Origin: Sphingomonas changnyeongensis
Lineage (GTDB): Bacteria > Pseudomonadota > Alphaproteobacteria > Sphingomonadales > Sphingomonadaceae
Reading direction: 5' to 3'
Length of the DNA stretch: 64,000 bases
NCBI RefSeq assembly: GCF_009913435.1
Contig: NZ_CP047895.1
Span: 248,001-312,000 of the forward strand
Shown: positions 9,149 to 17,433 of the stretch, in pieces
How positions within the stretch are numbered: the first letter of the stretch is position 1
How the letters are laid out: every line of letters starts with the position of its first letter
Notes under the pieces: model-generated
Database searches by the model: none
Told to the model about the DNA's origin: nothing
The model's input: the letters and a program-made list of their open reading frames with translations, nothing else
Position numbers and translations under genes: made by a program

Positions 9149-10369
9149 ATGGCCTGGCCCCGCCCCGCCGCGACCATGATTGCGGCGTTCGCGCTCACCG
9201 CCTGCGCGGCGGCGGACATGCCGGCCGCTGCCCCGGCCGAAAATCCCGCCCGGGATGCCCGGGCGCTGCACATGAGGCTGCTGGCGCTCGACACGCATCT
9301 CGACACGCCGGTCAATCTCGGCCGGCCCGGCTGGCGGATCGCCGACCGGCATGATTATGCCAGCGATCTGAGCCAGGTCGATCTGCCGCGCATGGCCGAA
9401 GGCGGGCTGGATGGCGGGTTTTTCGTCATCTACACCGAACAGGGACCGCTCGACGCCGCCGGCTATGCCCGCGCCGCCGATCATGCCTGGACGCGGGTGC
9501 GCCAGATCCGCGCGATGGTGGATGGCAGCGGCGGGCGCATGGCGCTGGCGACCAGCGCGGCCGAGATCGAGCGCCAGGCCGCGCGCGGGCGGATCGTCGT
9601 GCTGCAATCGATCGAGAACAGCTATCCGCTGGGCGACAGTGTCGCGGCGCTCGCCGATTTCCACCGCGCCGGCGTGCGGCTGGCCGGGCCGGTGCACAAT
9701 GGCGACAACCAGTTCGCCGATGCGGCAAGCGGCGGGCGCAGCCGCCATGGCGGGCTGAGCGCGCTCGGCCGGCAATGGGTGGCGGAGATGAACCGGCTGG
9801 GCATGGTGATCGACGCCAGCCACGCCTCCGACGCCGCGTTCGACCAGATGCTGGCGCTGTCGCGCGCGCCGATCATCCTGTCGCATTCGGGCCCGCGCGC
9901 GGTGTTCGATCATCCGCGCAACCTCGACGATCAGCGGCTGAAGGCGCTGGCGGCGCGCGGCGGCGTGGTGTTCGTCAACAGCATCTTCCTCGCCCCGGTC
10001 GACCGCAGCCCGGCGCGCCAGGCGCTGTGGGCGAAACGCGAGGCGATGGACCGGATGGACCCGGCAGAGCAGCGGGCGGTGGCGCTGGAATGGGCGGCGC
10101 TCGACCGGCTGCAGCCCTATAATCCGGCGACCTTCGATCAGTTCATGGCCAGCCTGCTGCATTGCCTGAAACTGGTCGGCCCCGATCATGTCGGCATCGG
10201 CGCGGACTGGGATGGCGGCGGCGGCGTGACCGGCATGATCGACGTTGCCGCACTGCCGCGGATCACCGCCGCGCTGCGCGCCGCCGGCTATTCGGACGCC
10301 GACATCAAGAAAGTGTGGAGCGGCAATCTGCTGCGCGTCATGCGCGCCGCCGAAGGCGCGGCGCGCTGA
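9149..10369 (+). CDS. Membrane (renal-type) dipeptidase, peptidase family M19, lipoprotein
   Basis: A 406-residue zinc dipeptidase. The N-terminus has a lipoprotein signal with lipobox LTAC (Cys19), so it is probably anchored in the periplasm. Zinc ligands expected for M19 are visible: the HxD of DTHLDTP, Glu of SIENSYPLG, His of DASHASD, His of ILSHSGPRA, and Asp of GIGADWDGG. The family hydrolyses dipeptides, often with D-residues at the C-terminal side. It sits two bases after the aspartyl protease gene, suggesting a small periplasmic protein- or peptide-processing operon placed between the helicase and PdeM genes. Confidence 0.87.
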   Translation: MAWPRPAATMIAAFALTACAAADMPAAAPAENPARDARALHMRLLALDTHLDTPVNLGRPGWRIADRHDYASDLSQVDLPRMAEGGLDGGFFVIYTEQGPLDAAGYARAADHAWTRVRQIRAMVDGSGGRMALATSAAEIERQAARGRIVVLQSIENSYPLGDSVAALADFHRAGVRLAGPVHNGDNQFADAASGGRSRHGGLSALGRQWVAEMNRLGMVIDASHASDAAFDQMLALSRAPIILSHSGPRAVFDHPRNLDDQRLKALAARGGVVFVNSIFLAPVDRSPARQALWAKREAMDRMDPAEQRAVALEWAALDRLQPYNPATFDQFMASLLHCLKLVGPDHVGIGADWDGGGGVTGMIDVAALPRITAALRAAGYSDADIKKVWSGNLLRVMRAAEGAAR

Positions 10370-10384
10370 GCGGGGGTCGGCGCC

Positions 10385-11053
10385 TCAGGCGGCGATCGGG
10401 AAACGCAGCAGCCGGTTGCTGAGCGCGACCAGCGCTTCGGCCCCTTCGCCGGCGGCGCGGCGGATTTCGGGATGGCCGGCATCCAGCCCGCCGGTCAGCG
10501 CGCCAAAGGCGGGCAGGATCAGCTTGGCCGGGCTGCGCACGAAGCAGCGCCGCGCCACCTGCCGCCCGCGCACGCGGACACGCAGCTTGGGATGGAAATG
10601 CCCGGACAGTTCGGGCCGGGGATCGGCGGGATCGGCCTCGTGGCGCAGCACCAGCCCGTCGACCACCGCTTCGTCGAGCAGCTGGCCCGGCAGCGGGCGT
10701 GATCCGGACGGGGCGGGATCATGATTGCCGGTGATCCAGAACAGCCGCGCCGATGCCGCCAGCCTGTCGATCAGCGCGCGCGCCGCATCCGGCAGCCGCG
10801 CGCTGCCATCGGCATCGTGGAAACTGTCGCCCAGGCACCAGATTTCGCGCGCGCCGGTCTGCCCGGCGAGCGCCGCCAGCGCTTCGAGCGTCGCCTGCGA
10901 ATCATAGGGCGGCAGCATCTGCCCGGTGCGCGCGAACCAGCTTGCCTTTTCCAGATGCAGGTCGGCGACCAGCAGCGCCTGCCGCGCCGGCCAGAACAGC
11001 GCCCCTTCGGCAAGCGCGGCCAGTTCGTGCCCGGCGAACGAAAAGCGAACCAT
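10385..11053 (-). CDS. pdeM: Ligase-associated DNA damage response phosphoesterase PdeM
   Basis: A 222-residue calcineurin-like metallophosphoesterase. The metal motifs are in order: ADLHLEK, WCLGDSFHD, TGNHDP and SGHFHPKL. This matches the MPE/PdeM protein encoded with Lhr-core helicases. The start is taken at ATG 11053 (MVRFSFAGHEL), which begins at the conserved N-terminus; a longer frame upstream adds 15 residues without family character. It converges on the dipeptidase gene. In Pseudomonas putida the equivalent enzyme has manganese-dependent DNA endonuclease and phosphodiesterase activity; the same is inferred here. Confidence 0.87.
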   Translation of the reverse strand: MVRFSFAGHELAALAEGALFWPARQALLVADLHLEKASWFARTGQMLPPYDSQATLEALAALAGQTGAREIWCLGDSFHDADGSARLPDAARALIDRLAASARLFWITGNHDPAPSGSRPLPGQLLDEAVVDGLVLRHEADPADPRPELSGHFHPKLRVRVRGRQVARRCFVRSPAKLILPAFGALTGGLDAGHPEIRRAAGEGAEALVALSNRLLRFPIAA

Positions 11054-11118
11054 GGCCCAAGCCCTAACGGCTTTGCCCGGCGATGCAAATGGCGGCACCG
11101 GCGGTTTTGGGGTCGGCT

Positions 11119-11757
11119 TTAGCGGCTGAGCAGCGCCGGAAAGGTCCGCGCCAGCGCCCTCAGCTTGGGCACGTCGTGCGCGCGGATATAGGGATGGTCC
11201 GGGTGCCGGGCCATGAAGTCCTGATGATAGGCCTCGGCCGGGTAGAAGCGCCCGGTTTCGATCCGGGTCGCGATCGGGCGGGCAAAGACGCGGGCCGCGC
11301 CAAGCTGGGCGATATAGGCGCGCGCGACGCGGGCCTGCGCGGCATCGGCGGGAAAGATCGCCGACCGGTAGCTTGGCCCGACATCCGGCCCCTGACGGTC
11401 GATCTGCGTCGGATCATGGGCGACCGCGAAGAACACGCGCAAGAGCGTCGCATAGCTGATCCGGCGCGGATCATAGACGATGCGCACCGCCTCGGCATGG
11501 CGGCTGCGCTGGGCCGAGACGATGTCGTAGCGCGCATCGCCCGCCGCCCCGCCCGCATAGCCGGATTCGACCGACACCACCCCGGCCAGCCGCTCGAACA
11601 CCGCCTCCACGCCCCAGAAACATCCGCCCGCCAGCACCGCCGTCGCGCGGGGCGAGGCGGCGGGAATATCGGCCTGCGCGGGCGGCACCGCCACCGTCGC
11701 CGCCCCGCCCGGCGCCAGAGCGGCACCGGCAAGCAGCGCGGCGGCGGCCAGCCTCAT
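11119..11757 (-). CDS. msrA: Peptide-methionine (S)-S-oxide reductase, exported, single-cysteine type
   Basis: Repairs oxidised methionine (S-sulfoxide). The 212-residue protein carries an N-terminal signal-like segment (residues 1-28), so it probably acts in the periplasm or at the membrane. The catalytic GCFWG motif has Cys46; ESGYAGG, RHAEAVRIVYDP and AYHQDF are further MsrA signatures. No second cysteine is present, so there is no intramolecular resolving cysteine and another reductant is needed. The ATG overlaps the stop of a 57-residue membrane-protein gene by four bases (ATGA), indicating translational coupling. Confidence 0.9.
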   Translation of the reverse strand: MRLAAAALLAGAALAPGGAATVAVPPAQADIPAASPRATAVLAGGCFWGVEAVFERLAGVVSVESGYAGGAAGDARYDIVSAQRSRHAEAVRIVYDPRRISYATLLRVFFAVAHDPTQIDRQGPDVGPSYRSAIFPADAAQARVARAYIAQLGAARVFARPIATRIETGRFYPAEAYHQDFMARHPDHPYIRAHDVPKLRALARTFPALLSR

Positions 11758-11927
11758 CGCGCGGCCTGCGCCATCACCGCGCCGGCCTGCGCCGCCGAGC
11801 GGGCGGCGATTTCGGCCTCGTCGGGGGCCAGCGCCCGGTCGGTCGCCTGCCAGCCGAGCAGCAGCACCGCCCCCAGGGCGAAACCGCCGAGAAACTGGCG
11901 GAGAAGGGCGGAGCGGAAAAAGGACAT
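11754..11927 (-). CDS. Small (57-residue) membrane protein coupled to msrA
   Basis: Reading the reverse strand from ATG 11927 gives a 57-residue protein starting MSFFRSALLRQFLGG, with one hydrophobic helix (about residues 12-25) and a soluble, alanine- and glutamate-containing tail. The stop TGA overlaps the msrA start as ATGA, the classic arrangement of translationally coupled genes. It could be a membrane anchor or partner for exported MsrA, or a short secreted peptide. No family was recognised. Real coding is supported by the exact overlap and codon use rather than by homology. Confidence 0.6.
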   Translation of the reverse strand: MSFFRSALLRQFLGGFALGAVLLLGWQATDRALAPDEAEIAARSAAQAGAVMAQAAR

Positions 11928-12053
11928 GGGCTTTCTCTGTCGGGTCCGGGCGCGTCCGCGGGGACCGCCCGGTTCGGTGGCTGAGCTACGTTTCGGGATC
12001 GCAAATGGATGCTGGACGCCCGCTGAACCAGAGGGCGCACCATGCAGATTTTC

Positions 12054-12079
12054 GATCAGCCCGCTTGAGCGGGCCGATC
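12054..12079 (-). terminator. Hairpin downstream of the aspartate aminotransferase gene
   Basis: A nested inverted repeat (GATC, one mismatch, GCCCGC, TTGA loop, GCGGGC, mismatch, GATC) lies 15 bases past the stop of the aminotransferase gene. It has no U-tract on the minus strand, so it is a plausible 3'-end structure rather than a textbook intrinsic terminator. Confidence 0.35.
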
Positions 12080-12094
12080 AATGGGCGCGCCGGA

Positions 12095-13312
12095 TCAGCG
12101 CAGCGCCGCGCACGCCTCCTGAATGCGGGTGCAGGCATCGCGCAGCACCGCATCCGACGTCGCATAGCTGACGCGGAAGGCCGGCGACAGGCCGAACGCC
12201 GCGCCCGACACGGCGGCCACCCGGGCATGATCGAGGAAATAGTCGATCAGATCGTCATCGGTTGCGATCCGCCGCCCGTCGGGCGTGGTCTTGCCGATCA
12301 GGCCGCTGGCGTCCGGATAGACATAAAACGCCCCTTCGGGCGTCGGGCAGGACAGACCGGGGGCGGCGTTCAGCATCGCCACCACCATGTCGCGGCGGAC
12401 GCGGAACGCCGCCTGACGCTCGGCCAGGAAATCCTGCGGCCCGGTGAGCGCGGCGACCGCCGCTGCCTGGGCGATCGAGCAGGGGTTGGACGTCGACTGC
12501 GACTGGAGCTTGCCCATCGCCTTCACGATCCAGTCCGGCCCGGCGGCATAGCCGATGCGCCAGCCGGTCATCGCATAGGCCTTGGAACAGCCATTGACGG
12601 TCAGGATGCGGTCCTGAAGGTCCGGGCACAGCTGGGCGAGCGTCGTGAACGGGAAATCGGCGTAGAAGATATGCTCGTACATGTCGTCGGTCATGACGAG
12701 GACATGCGGATGGCGGCGGATCACCTCGCCCAGCGCCTGCAGTTCGGCGGCGCTGTAGGCGGCACCGCTCGGGTTCGACGGCGAGTTGATCAGCACCCAG
12801 CGCGTGCGCGGCGTGATCGCGGCGTCAAGTTGTTCGGGGGTGATCTTGTAGCCCTGATCGGCGCCCGCCGCGATGAACACCGGGGTCGCGCCGGCATAGG
12901 CGACGATGTCGGGATAGCTGACCCAATAGGGCGCGGGGATCACCACCTCGTCACCCGCATCGCAGGTCGCGACGATCGCGTTGAAGATCGTGTGCTTGCC
13001 GCCGACATTCACGCTCACCTGCCCCGGGGTGAAGGTCAAGCCGTTGTCGCGGGCGAATTTGGCGATGATCGCCGCCTTCAGCTCGGGCGTGCCGTCGACA
13101 TTGGTGTATTTGGTCTGGCCGCCGCGAATGGCGGCGATCGCCGCCTCCTTGACGAAATCGGGCGTGTCGAAATCGGGTTCGCCCGCCGACAGGCCGATCA
13201 CATCGACGCCCTGCCGCTTCAGTTCGCCGACACGCTGGGTCATCGCCAGGGTGGCGGACGGCTGGATGCGGCCGAGTGCTGCGGAAAGACGGGTGACGGA
13301 GGGGGCGGACAT
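12095..13312 (-). CDS. Aspartate aminotransferase (class I, subgroup Ib type)
   Basis: PLP-dependent transamination between aspartate and 2-oxoglutarate. The 405-residue protein has the family order: GLSAGEPDFDTP, GQTKYTNVDGTPELK, PAPYWVSYPD, INSPSNPSGAAYS, the PLP lysine in NGCSKAYAMTGWRIG, and FRVSYATSD with the carboxylate-binding arginine. ATG 13312 is preferred over GTG 13318 because the Shine-Dalgarno AAAGGAG overlaps the GTG. Prephenate aminotransferase activity is also common in this subgroup and cannot be excluded. It lies downstream of pabBC on the same strand. Confidence 0.88.
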   Translation of the reverse strand: MSAPSVTRLSAALGRIQPSATLAMTQRVGELKRQGVDVIGLSAGEPDFDTPDFVKEAAIAAIRGGQTKYTNVDGTPELKAAIIAKFARDNGLTFTPGQVSVNVGGKHTIFNAIVATCDAGDEVVIPAPYWVSYPDIVAYAGATPVFIAAGADQGYKITPEQLDAAITPRTRWVLINSPSNPSGAAYSAAELQALGEVIRRHPHVLVMTDDMYEHIFYADFPFTTLAQLCPDLQDRILTVNGCSKAYAMTGWRIGYAAGPDWIVKAMGKLQSQSTSNPCSIAQAAAVAALTGPQDFLAERQAAFRVRRDMVVAMLNAAPGLSCPTPEGAFYVYPDASGLIGKTTPDGRRIATDDDLIDYFLDHARVAAVSGAAFGLSPAFRVSYATSDAVLRDACTRIQEACAALR

Positions 13313-13342
13313 GGGCACTCCTTTGCGGGCAGGCCCGCCGGG

Positions 13343-15052
13343 CTATAGCGGACGCAGCCGCGCCCGCAACAGTCCGCGCAGCGCATTCCCGATCAGGAAC
13401 CCGCCGGCCAGATCGGCCGGCACCAGATCGGCCTCGCGGGCGCGGCCTTCGGCGATCAGTTCGGCGCGCAGCACCCCGGGCAGCAGCCCGCGCGCCAGCG
13501 GCGGGGTGAGCAGCATTCCGTCCCGCTCGACGAACAGATTGGTGAAGCTGCCTTCGGTCAGAAAGCCCTCGGCATCGACAAAGGCGACCTCGAACGTGCC
13601 GGCGGCGCGGCGCGGATCGTCGTAAAAGGCGCGGTCGCTGGTCTTGTGCACGCGGCGCAGATCGGCGCGCGGCACCGTCATTTCGGCCAGCGCGACCTCG
13701 ACCACCTCCGATGGCGCGGGCGGCATCGGCCGCACCTCGACCGCCAGGCTGCCGCCGGCCGAGGCAAGCAGCCGCACCCGCGCCGGCGCGCGCAGGCGGA
13801 AGGTCGCGGCCTGCAGCTCGTTGCGCGCGGCATGGCGGTTGAAGGAAAAGCCGAGCGCCGCCGCACTCGCCTTCAGCCGCGCCAGATGCGCCTCCAGCCG
13901 CAACAGACCGTCCTCGGGATCAAAGGCGATCGTCTCGATCAGGTCAAAACCGGCGTCAGACGCCACAAAGGCTCCTTTGGACAGGCATTCGCGCCATTCA
14001 TCGGCGGGATCGGAGTCCGCGACAATCCCCGATCCCATCGCCAGCAGCGCCCGATCGGCCCCGGGCGTCGTCACCAGGGTGCGGATCGCGACGTTGAACG
14101 CCGCCCCCCCATCCGGATCGACGCGCCCGACCGCCCCGGTATAGACGCCGCGCGGGGCCTGCTCCAGCGCGGCGATCACCTCCATCGCGCGGATCTTGGG
14201 CGCGCCGGTGATCGATCCGCACGGAAACAGCGCCGTCAGCGCATCGATGGCGTCGCAGCCGGGCCGGATCCGCGCCGTCACCGTCGACACCATCTGCTGG
14301 ACCGTCGGATAGTCCTCGATCCGGAACAGCTCGGGCACCGCGACACTGCCGGCAATGGCGACGCGGGCAAGATCGTTGCGCAGCAGATCGACGATCATCA
14401 GATTTTCGGCCCGCTGCTTGGGATCGCCGGCCAGCCGTGCCGGATCGCTGCCCGGCGGGGCGGTGCCCTTCATCGGCCGCGCGGTCAGCACACCGCCTTC
14501 AAGCGTGAAGAACAGCTCAGGCGACAGCGACAGGATCCAGTGGTCGCCGGTAAAGACCAGCGCGCCATGCGCGGCGCGGGCGCGGCGGCGCAGCCCGGCA
14601 TAAAGCGCCAGCGGGTCCCCCGCCCAGCGCGCGGCGGCGGGAAAGCTGATATTGGCCTGATAGATGTCGCCGGCGCGGATCGCGTCCTGCGCCGCCGCGA
14701 CGCGGGCCAGATAATCGGCGCGCGCGACCAGCGGTTCAGGCGCGCCGATCCACGCGCCCGCCGGATCGGGCAGAAACGCATCGGCATCGACGCGTTGCGG
14801 CGCGCCGAACAGCCCGAACCACAACAGCGGCGGGGCCGATGGCTGTCCCGCAGCGCCGGGCAGGGCCGCAAGGCGCGGCTCGAACGCGGCGGCGGCTTCA
14901 TAGGCGATGAACCCGGCGGCATGGTGGCCGCGCAGCACCGCGAGCGCCGCGGGCACATCCCCCGGCCGGTCCGCCCGCACCACGGCCTGCGGATCGCGGT
15001 AGAGCAGCGCCTCGCCGGTGCGGGCATTGTCGAGAAGAACGAACGGGGTCAC
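13343..15052 (-). CDS. Fused aminodeoxychorismate synthase component I / 4-amino-4-deoxychorismate lyase (PabB-PabC)
   Basis: Two enzymes of p-aminobenzoate (folate) synthesis in one 569-residue chain. Residues about 90-365 form the chorismate-binding PabB part, with RAGDIYQANIS, PMKGTAPPG, VDLLRNDLARV, PCGSITGAPKIRAMEVI and GSGIVADSDP. Residues about 370-569 form a class IV aminotransferase-fold lyase, with the PLP lysine region RVHKTSDR, the EGSFTNLFV block and TPPLARGLLPGVLR. The start is GTG 15052, preceded by GAGGG. The glutamine amidotransferase subunit (PabA) is not in the window. Confidence 0.9.
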   Translation of the reverse strand: MTPFVLLDNARTGEALLYRDPQAVVRADRPGDVPAALAVLRGHHAAGFIAYEAAAAFEPRLAALPGAAGQPSAPPLLWFGLFGAPQRVDADAFLPDPAGAWIGAPEPLVARADYLARVAAAQDAIRAGDIYQANISFPAAARWAGDPLALYAGLRRRARAAHGALVFTGDHWILSLSPELFFTLEGGVLTARPMKGTAPPGSDPARLAGDPKQRAENLMIVDLLRNDLARVAIAGSVAVPELFRIEDYPTVQQMVSTVTARIRPGCDAIDALTALFPCGSITGAPKIRAMEVIAALEQAPRGVYTGAVGRVDPDGGAAFNVAIRTLVTTPGADRALLAMGSGIVADSDPADEWRECLSKGAFVASDAGFDLIETIAFDPEDGLLRLEAHLARLKASAAALGFSFNRHAARNELQAATFRLRAPARVRLLASAGGSLAVEVRPMPPAPSEVVEVALAEMTVPRADLRRVHKTSDRAFYDDPRRAAGTFEVAFVDAEGFLTEGSFTNLFVERDGMLLTPPLARGLLPGVLRAELIAEGRAREADLVPADLAGGFLIGNALRGLLRARLRPL

Positions 15053-15160
15053 GCCGCCGCCCTCATGCCGCCTGCCCCGGCAGATGCAAGCCCGGGCTGC
15101 ACCGCGCGCCCCACCGCGCCCCCCTTGCCCGCACCGGCGCGCCGCGCCACATGGCCGGGC

Positions 15161-15825
15161 ATGACCAACACTCTCCCCCCGCTCAGGGCCATGATCGTGC
15201 CGGTGACGCCGCTGCAGCAGAACTGCACGCTGTTCTGGTGCACGCGCACCAATCGCGGCGCGCTGGTCGATCCGGGGGCGATCTGCCGAAGCTGAAGGAC
15301 GCGGTGCGCCAGGCCGGGTGCGCGATCGAGAAGATCCTGATCACCCACGGCCATATCGATCATTGCGGCCAGGCCGGGATGCTGGCCGCCGACCTCGGCG
15401 TGCCGATCGAAGGCCCGCATGAGGATGACCGGTTCTGGATCGCCCAGCTCGCCGATGACGGGCGGCGTTACGGCATTGATGGCCGCCCGTTCGAGCCGGA
15501 CCGCTGGCTGGTCGATGGCGACGAGGTGACGGTGGGCGAGCTGCGGCTCGGTGTCCGCCACTGTCCCGGCCATACGCCCGGCCATGTCGTGTTCCACCAC
15601 GCGCCCTCGCGGCTGGCGATCGTCGGCGACGTGCTGTTCCAGGGTTCGATCGGGCGCACCGATTTTCCCCGAGGCAATCATGCCGATCTGATCGCCGCGA
15701 TCACCACCCGGCTGTGGCCGATGGGCGACGACACCAACTTCGTCCCCGGCCATGGCCCGATGTCGACCTTTGGCCATGAACGCCGGACCAATCCGTTCGT
15801 CGCCGACCGGGTGCTGGCCGGCTGA
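15161..15825 (+). CDS. MBL-fold metallo-hydrolase (glyoxalase II-like), frameshifted in this sequence
   Basis: A glyoxalase II-like hydrolase split by one missing base. From ATG 15161 the frame reads MTNTLPPLRAMIVPV and onward to GALVDPG. After the five-G run at 15274-15278 the correct continuation (GDLPKLKDAV) lies in the frame one base back. That second frame carries THGHIDHCGQ (the HxHxDH zinc motif), CPGHTPGH, VGDVLFQGSIGRTDFP and FVPGHGPMSTFG, all intact. Adding one G restores a protein of about 221 residues. Sequencing error is more likely than decay, because the rest is well kept. The product is thiol-ester or phosphodiester-type by family only. Confidence 0.8.
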
Positions 15826-15846
15826 CGGCCGGCACCCGGTTTCGCA

Positions 15847-17433
15847 TCAGCCGAGATCGGCGGTCACGAACTCGGCGCAGCGTTCGCCGATCATCACGGT
15901 CGGGGCATTGGTGTTGCCGCTGACGATGCGCGGCATGACCGAGGCATCGGCGATATAGAGCCCGTCGAGCCCGCGCACCTTCAGCCGCGGATCGACAACG
16001 GCATCAGGGTCGCTGCCCATGCGCGCGGTGCCGACCGGGTGATAGACGGTATCGGCGCGGTTGCGGATGATCTCGACCAGCCGGGCATCATCCTCGATCC
16101 CCGCCGTGTGCCGGTCGCGCCCGCCATGACGCGCCAGCGGCGGCGCTTCGAGGATGCGGCGCATCAGCTTGGTGCCGCGCAGCAGCACCTCAGTATCGCG
16201 GTCGTCCGACAGGAAGCGCGGATCGATGACCGGCGCGGCGCGCGGATCGGGGCTGCCCAGCCGCACCGTGCCGCGGCTTTCCGGGCGCAGCACGCAGACA
16301 TGGCAGGAAAAACCGTGCGCCTTCACCCGCGTGCGGCCATGATCTTCCAGCACCGCCGGCACGAAATGGAACTGCACATCGGGCACCGCGACATCGGGGC
16401 TGGTGCGGGCAAAGCCGCCGGCCTCGGCATAAGGGGTGGTCAGCCGCCCGGTGCGGTGGCGCAGCCATTCGACGATCGCGCCGATCTGCTTGACCGCGCC
16501 GCGCGCCGATCCGCCCAGAAACTCATAGCCGTCGGTCTCATAGCCCGACACATAGTCGATATGGTCCTGCAGGTCCGCGCCCACCGCCGCGCGGTCGAGC
16601 ACCACCGGAATGCCCTGTTCGCGCAGATGGTCGGCCGGGCCGATGCCCGACAGCATCAGCGTCTGCGGCGTGCCGAACGCGCCGGCGGACAGGATCACCG
16701 CGCCGCGCGCGCCAAGCGTCTCGGTCCGTCCGCCACGGCGGATGGTGACCGACCGGGCACGGCCATTTTCCACCCCGATCTTTTCGACCAGCGCGCCGGT
16801 CTTGACCGCCAGCCGCCCGGCCGCGACCTCGGGCTCGACATAGCCGCGCGCCACCGACCAGCGTTCGCCGCGATATTGCGTCACCTGATACAGGCCGACG
16901 CCTTCGAACTGGGGACCGTTGAAATCGTCGCTGCGCGGCAGCTGCAGCGATGCGCCCGCTTCGATGAAATCAAGGCTGCCGGGGTGCGGCCAGTTCTGGT
17001 CCGACACCTTGAGCGGCCCGTCGCCGCCATGATGGGCGTCAGCCCCGCGCACATTGCCCTCGGCGCGGCGGAAATAGGGCAGCACCTCGTCATGGCTCCA
17101 CCCGGTCGCGCCCAGCTCGGCCCAGCGATCATAGTCCCAGGCGCAGCCGCGGATATAGATCATCGCGTTGATCGCGCTCGACCCGCCCAGCCCCTTGCCG
17201 CGCGGCTGATAGCCGCGCCGGCCGTTGAGCCCCGGCTGCGGCACGGTTTCGAACCGCCAATTGGTGTTTTTGGGCAGAAAGGGCAGCATCCCCGGCGCGC
17301 GCACCCGCCAGCTGGTGTTGGTGCCCCCCGCCTCGATCAGGCAGACCCGGTATCGCCCCCCGGACGCCAGCCGGCCGGCGACGGCGCTGCCGCCCGATCC
17401 GCCGCCGACGACGATGATGTCATACTCTTCCAC
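15847..17433 (-). CDS. GMC-family FAD oxidoreductase (choline dehydrogenase-like)
   Basis: A 528-residue flavoenzyme oxidising an alcohol. The N-terminal Rossmann motif VVGGGSGGSAVAGRL binds FAD; GGSSAINAMIYIRG is GMC signature 1, and GAFGTPQTLMLSGIGP is signature 2. The C-terminal active-site region holds YHPVGTARMG and NTNAPTVMIGE. The start is GTG 17433 with AGAGGAG upstream. Choline itself is not proven; sphingomonads carry many GMC enzymes for alcohols and polyethers. Its 5' end overlaps the 3' end of the sterol-desaturase frame by 97 bases in another phase. Confidence 0.88.
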   Translation of the reverse strand: MEEYDIIVVGGGSGGSAVAGRLASGGRYRVCLIEAGGTNTSWRVRAPGMLPFLPKNTNWRFETVPQPGLNGRRGYQPRGKGLGGSSAINAMIYIRGCAWDYDRWAELGATGWSHDEVLPYFRRAEGNVRGADAHHGGDGPLKVSDQNWPHPGSLDFIEAGASLQLPRSDDFNGPQFEGVGLYQVTQYRGERWSVARGYVEPEVAAGRLAVKTGALVEKIGVENGRARSVTIRRGGRTETLGARGAVILSAGAFGTPQTLMLSGIGPADHLREQGIPVVLDRAAVGADLQDHIDYVSGYETDGYEFLGGSARGAVKQIGAIVEWLRHRTGRLTTPYAEAGGFARTSPDVAVPDVQFHFVPAVLEDHGRTRVKAHGFSCHVCVLRPESRGTVRLGSPDPRAAPVIDPRFLSDDRDTEVLLRGTKLMRRILEAPPLARHGGRDRHTAGIEDDARLVEIIRNRADTVYHPVGTARMGSDPDAVVDPRLKVRGLDGLYIADASVMPRIVSGNTNAPTVMIGERCAEFVTADLG

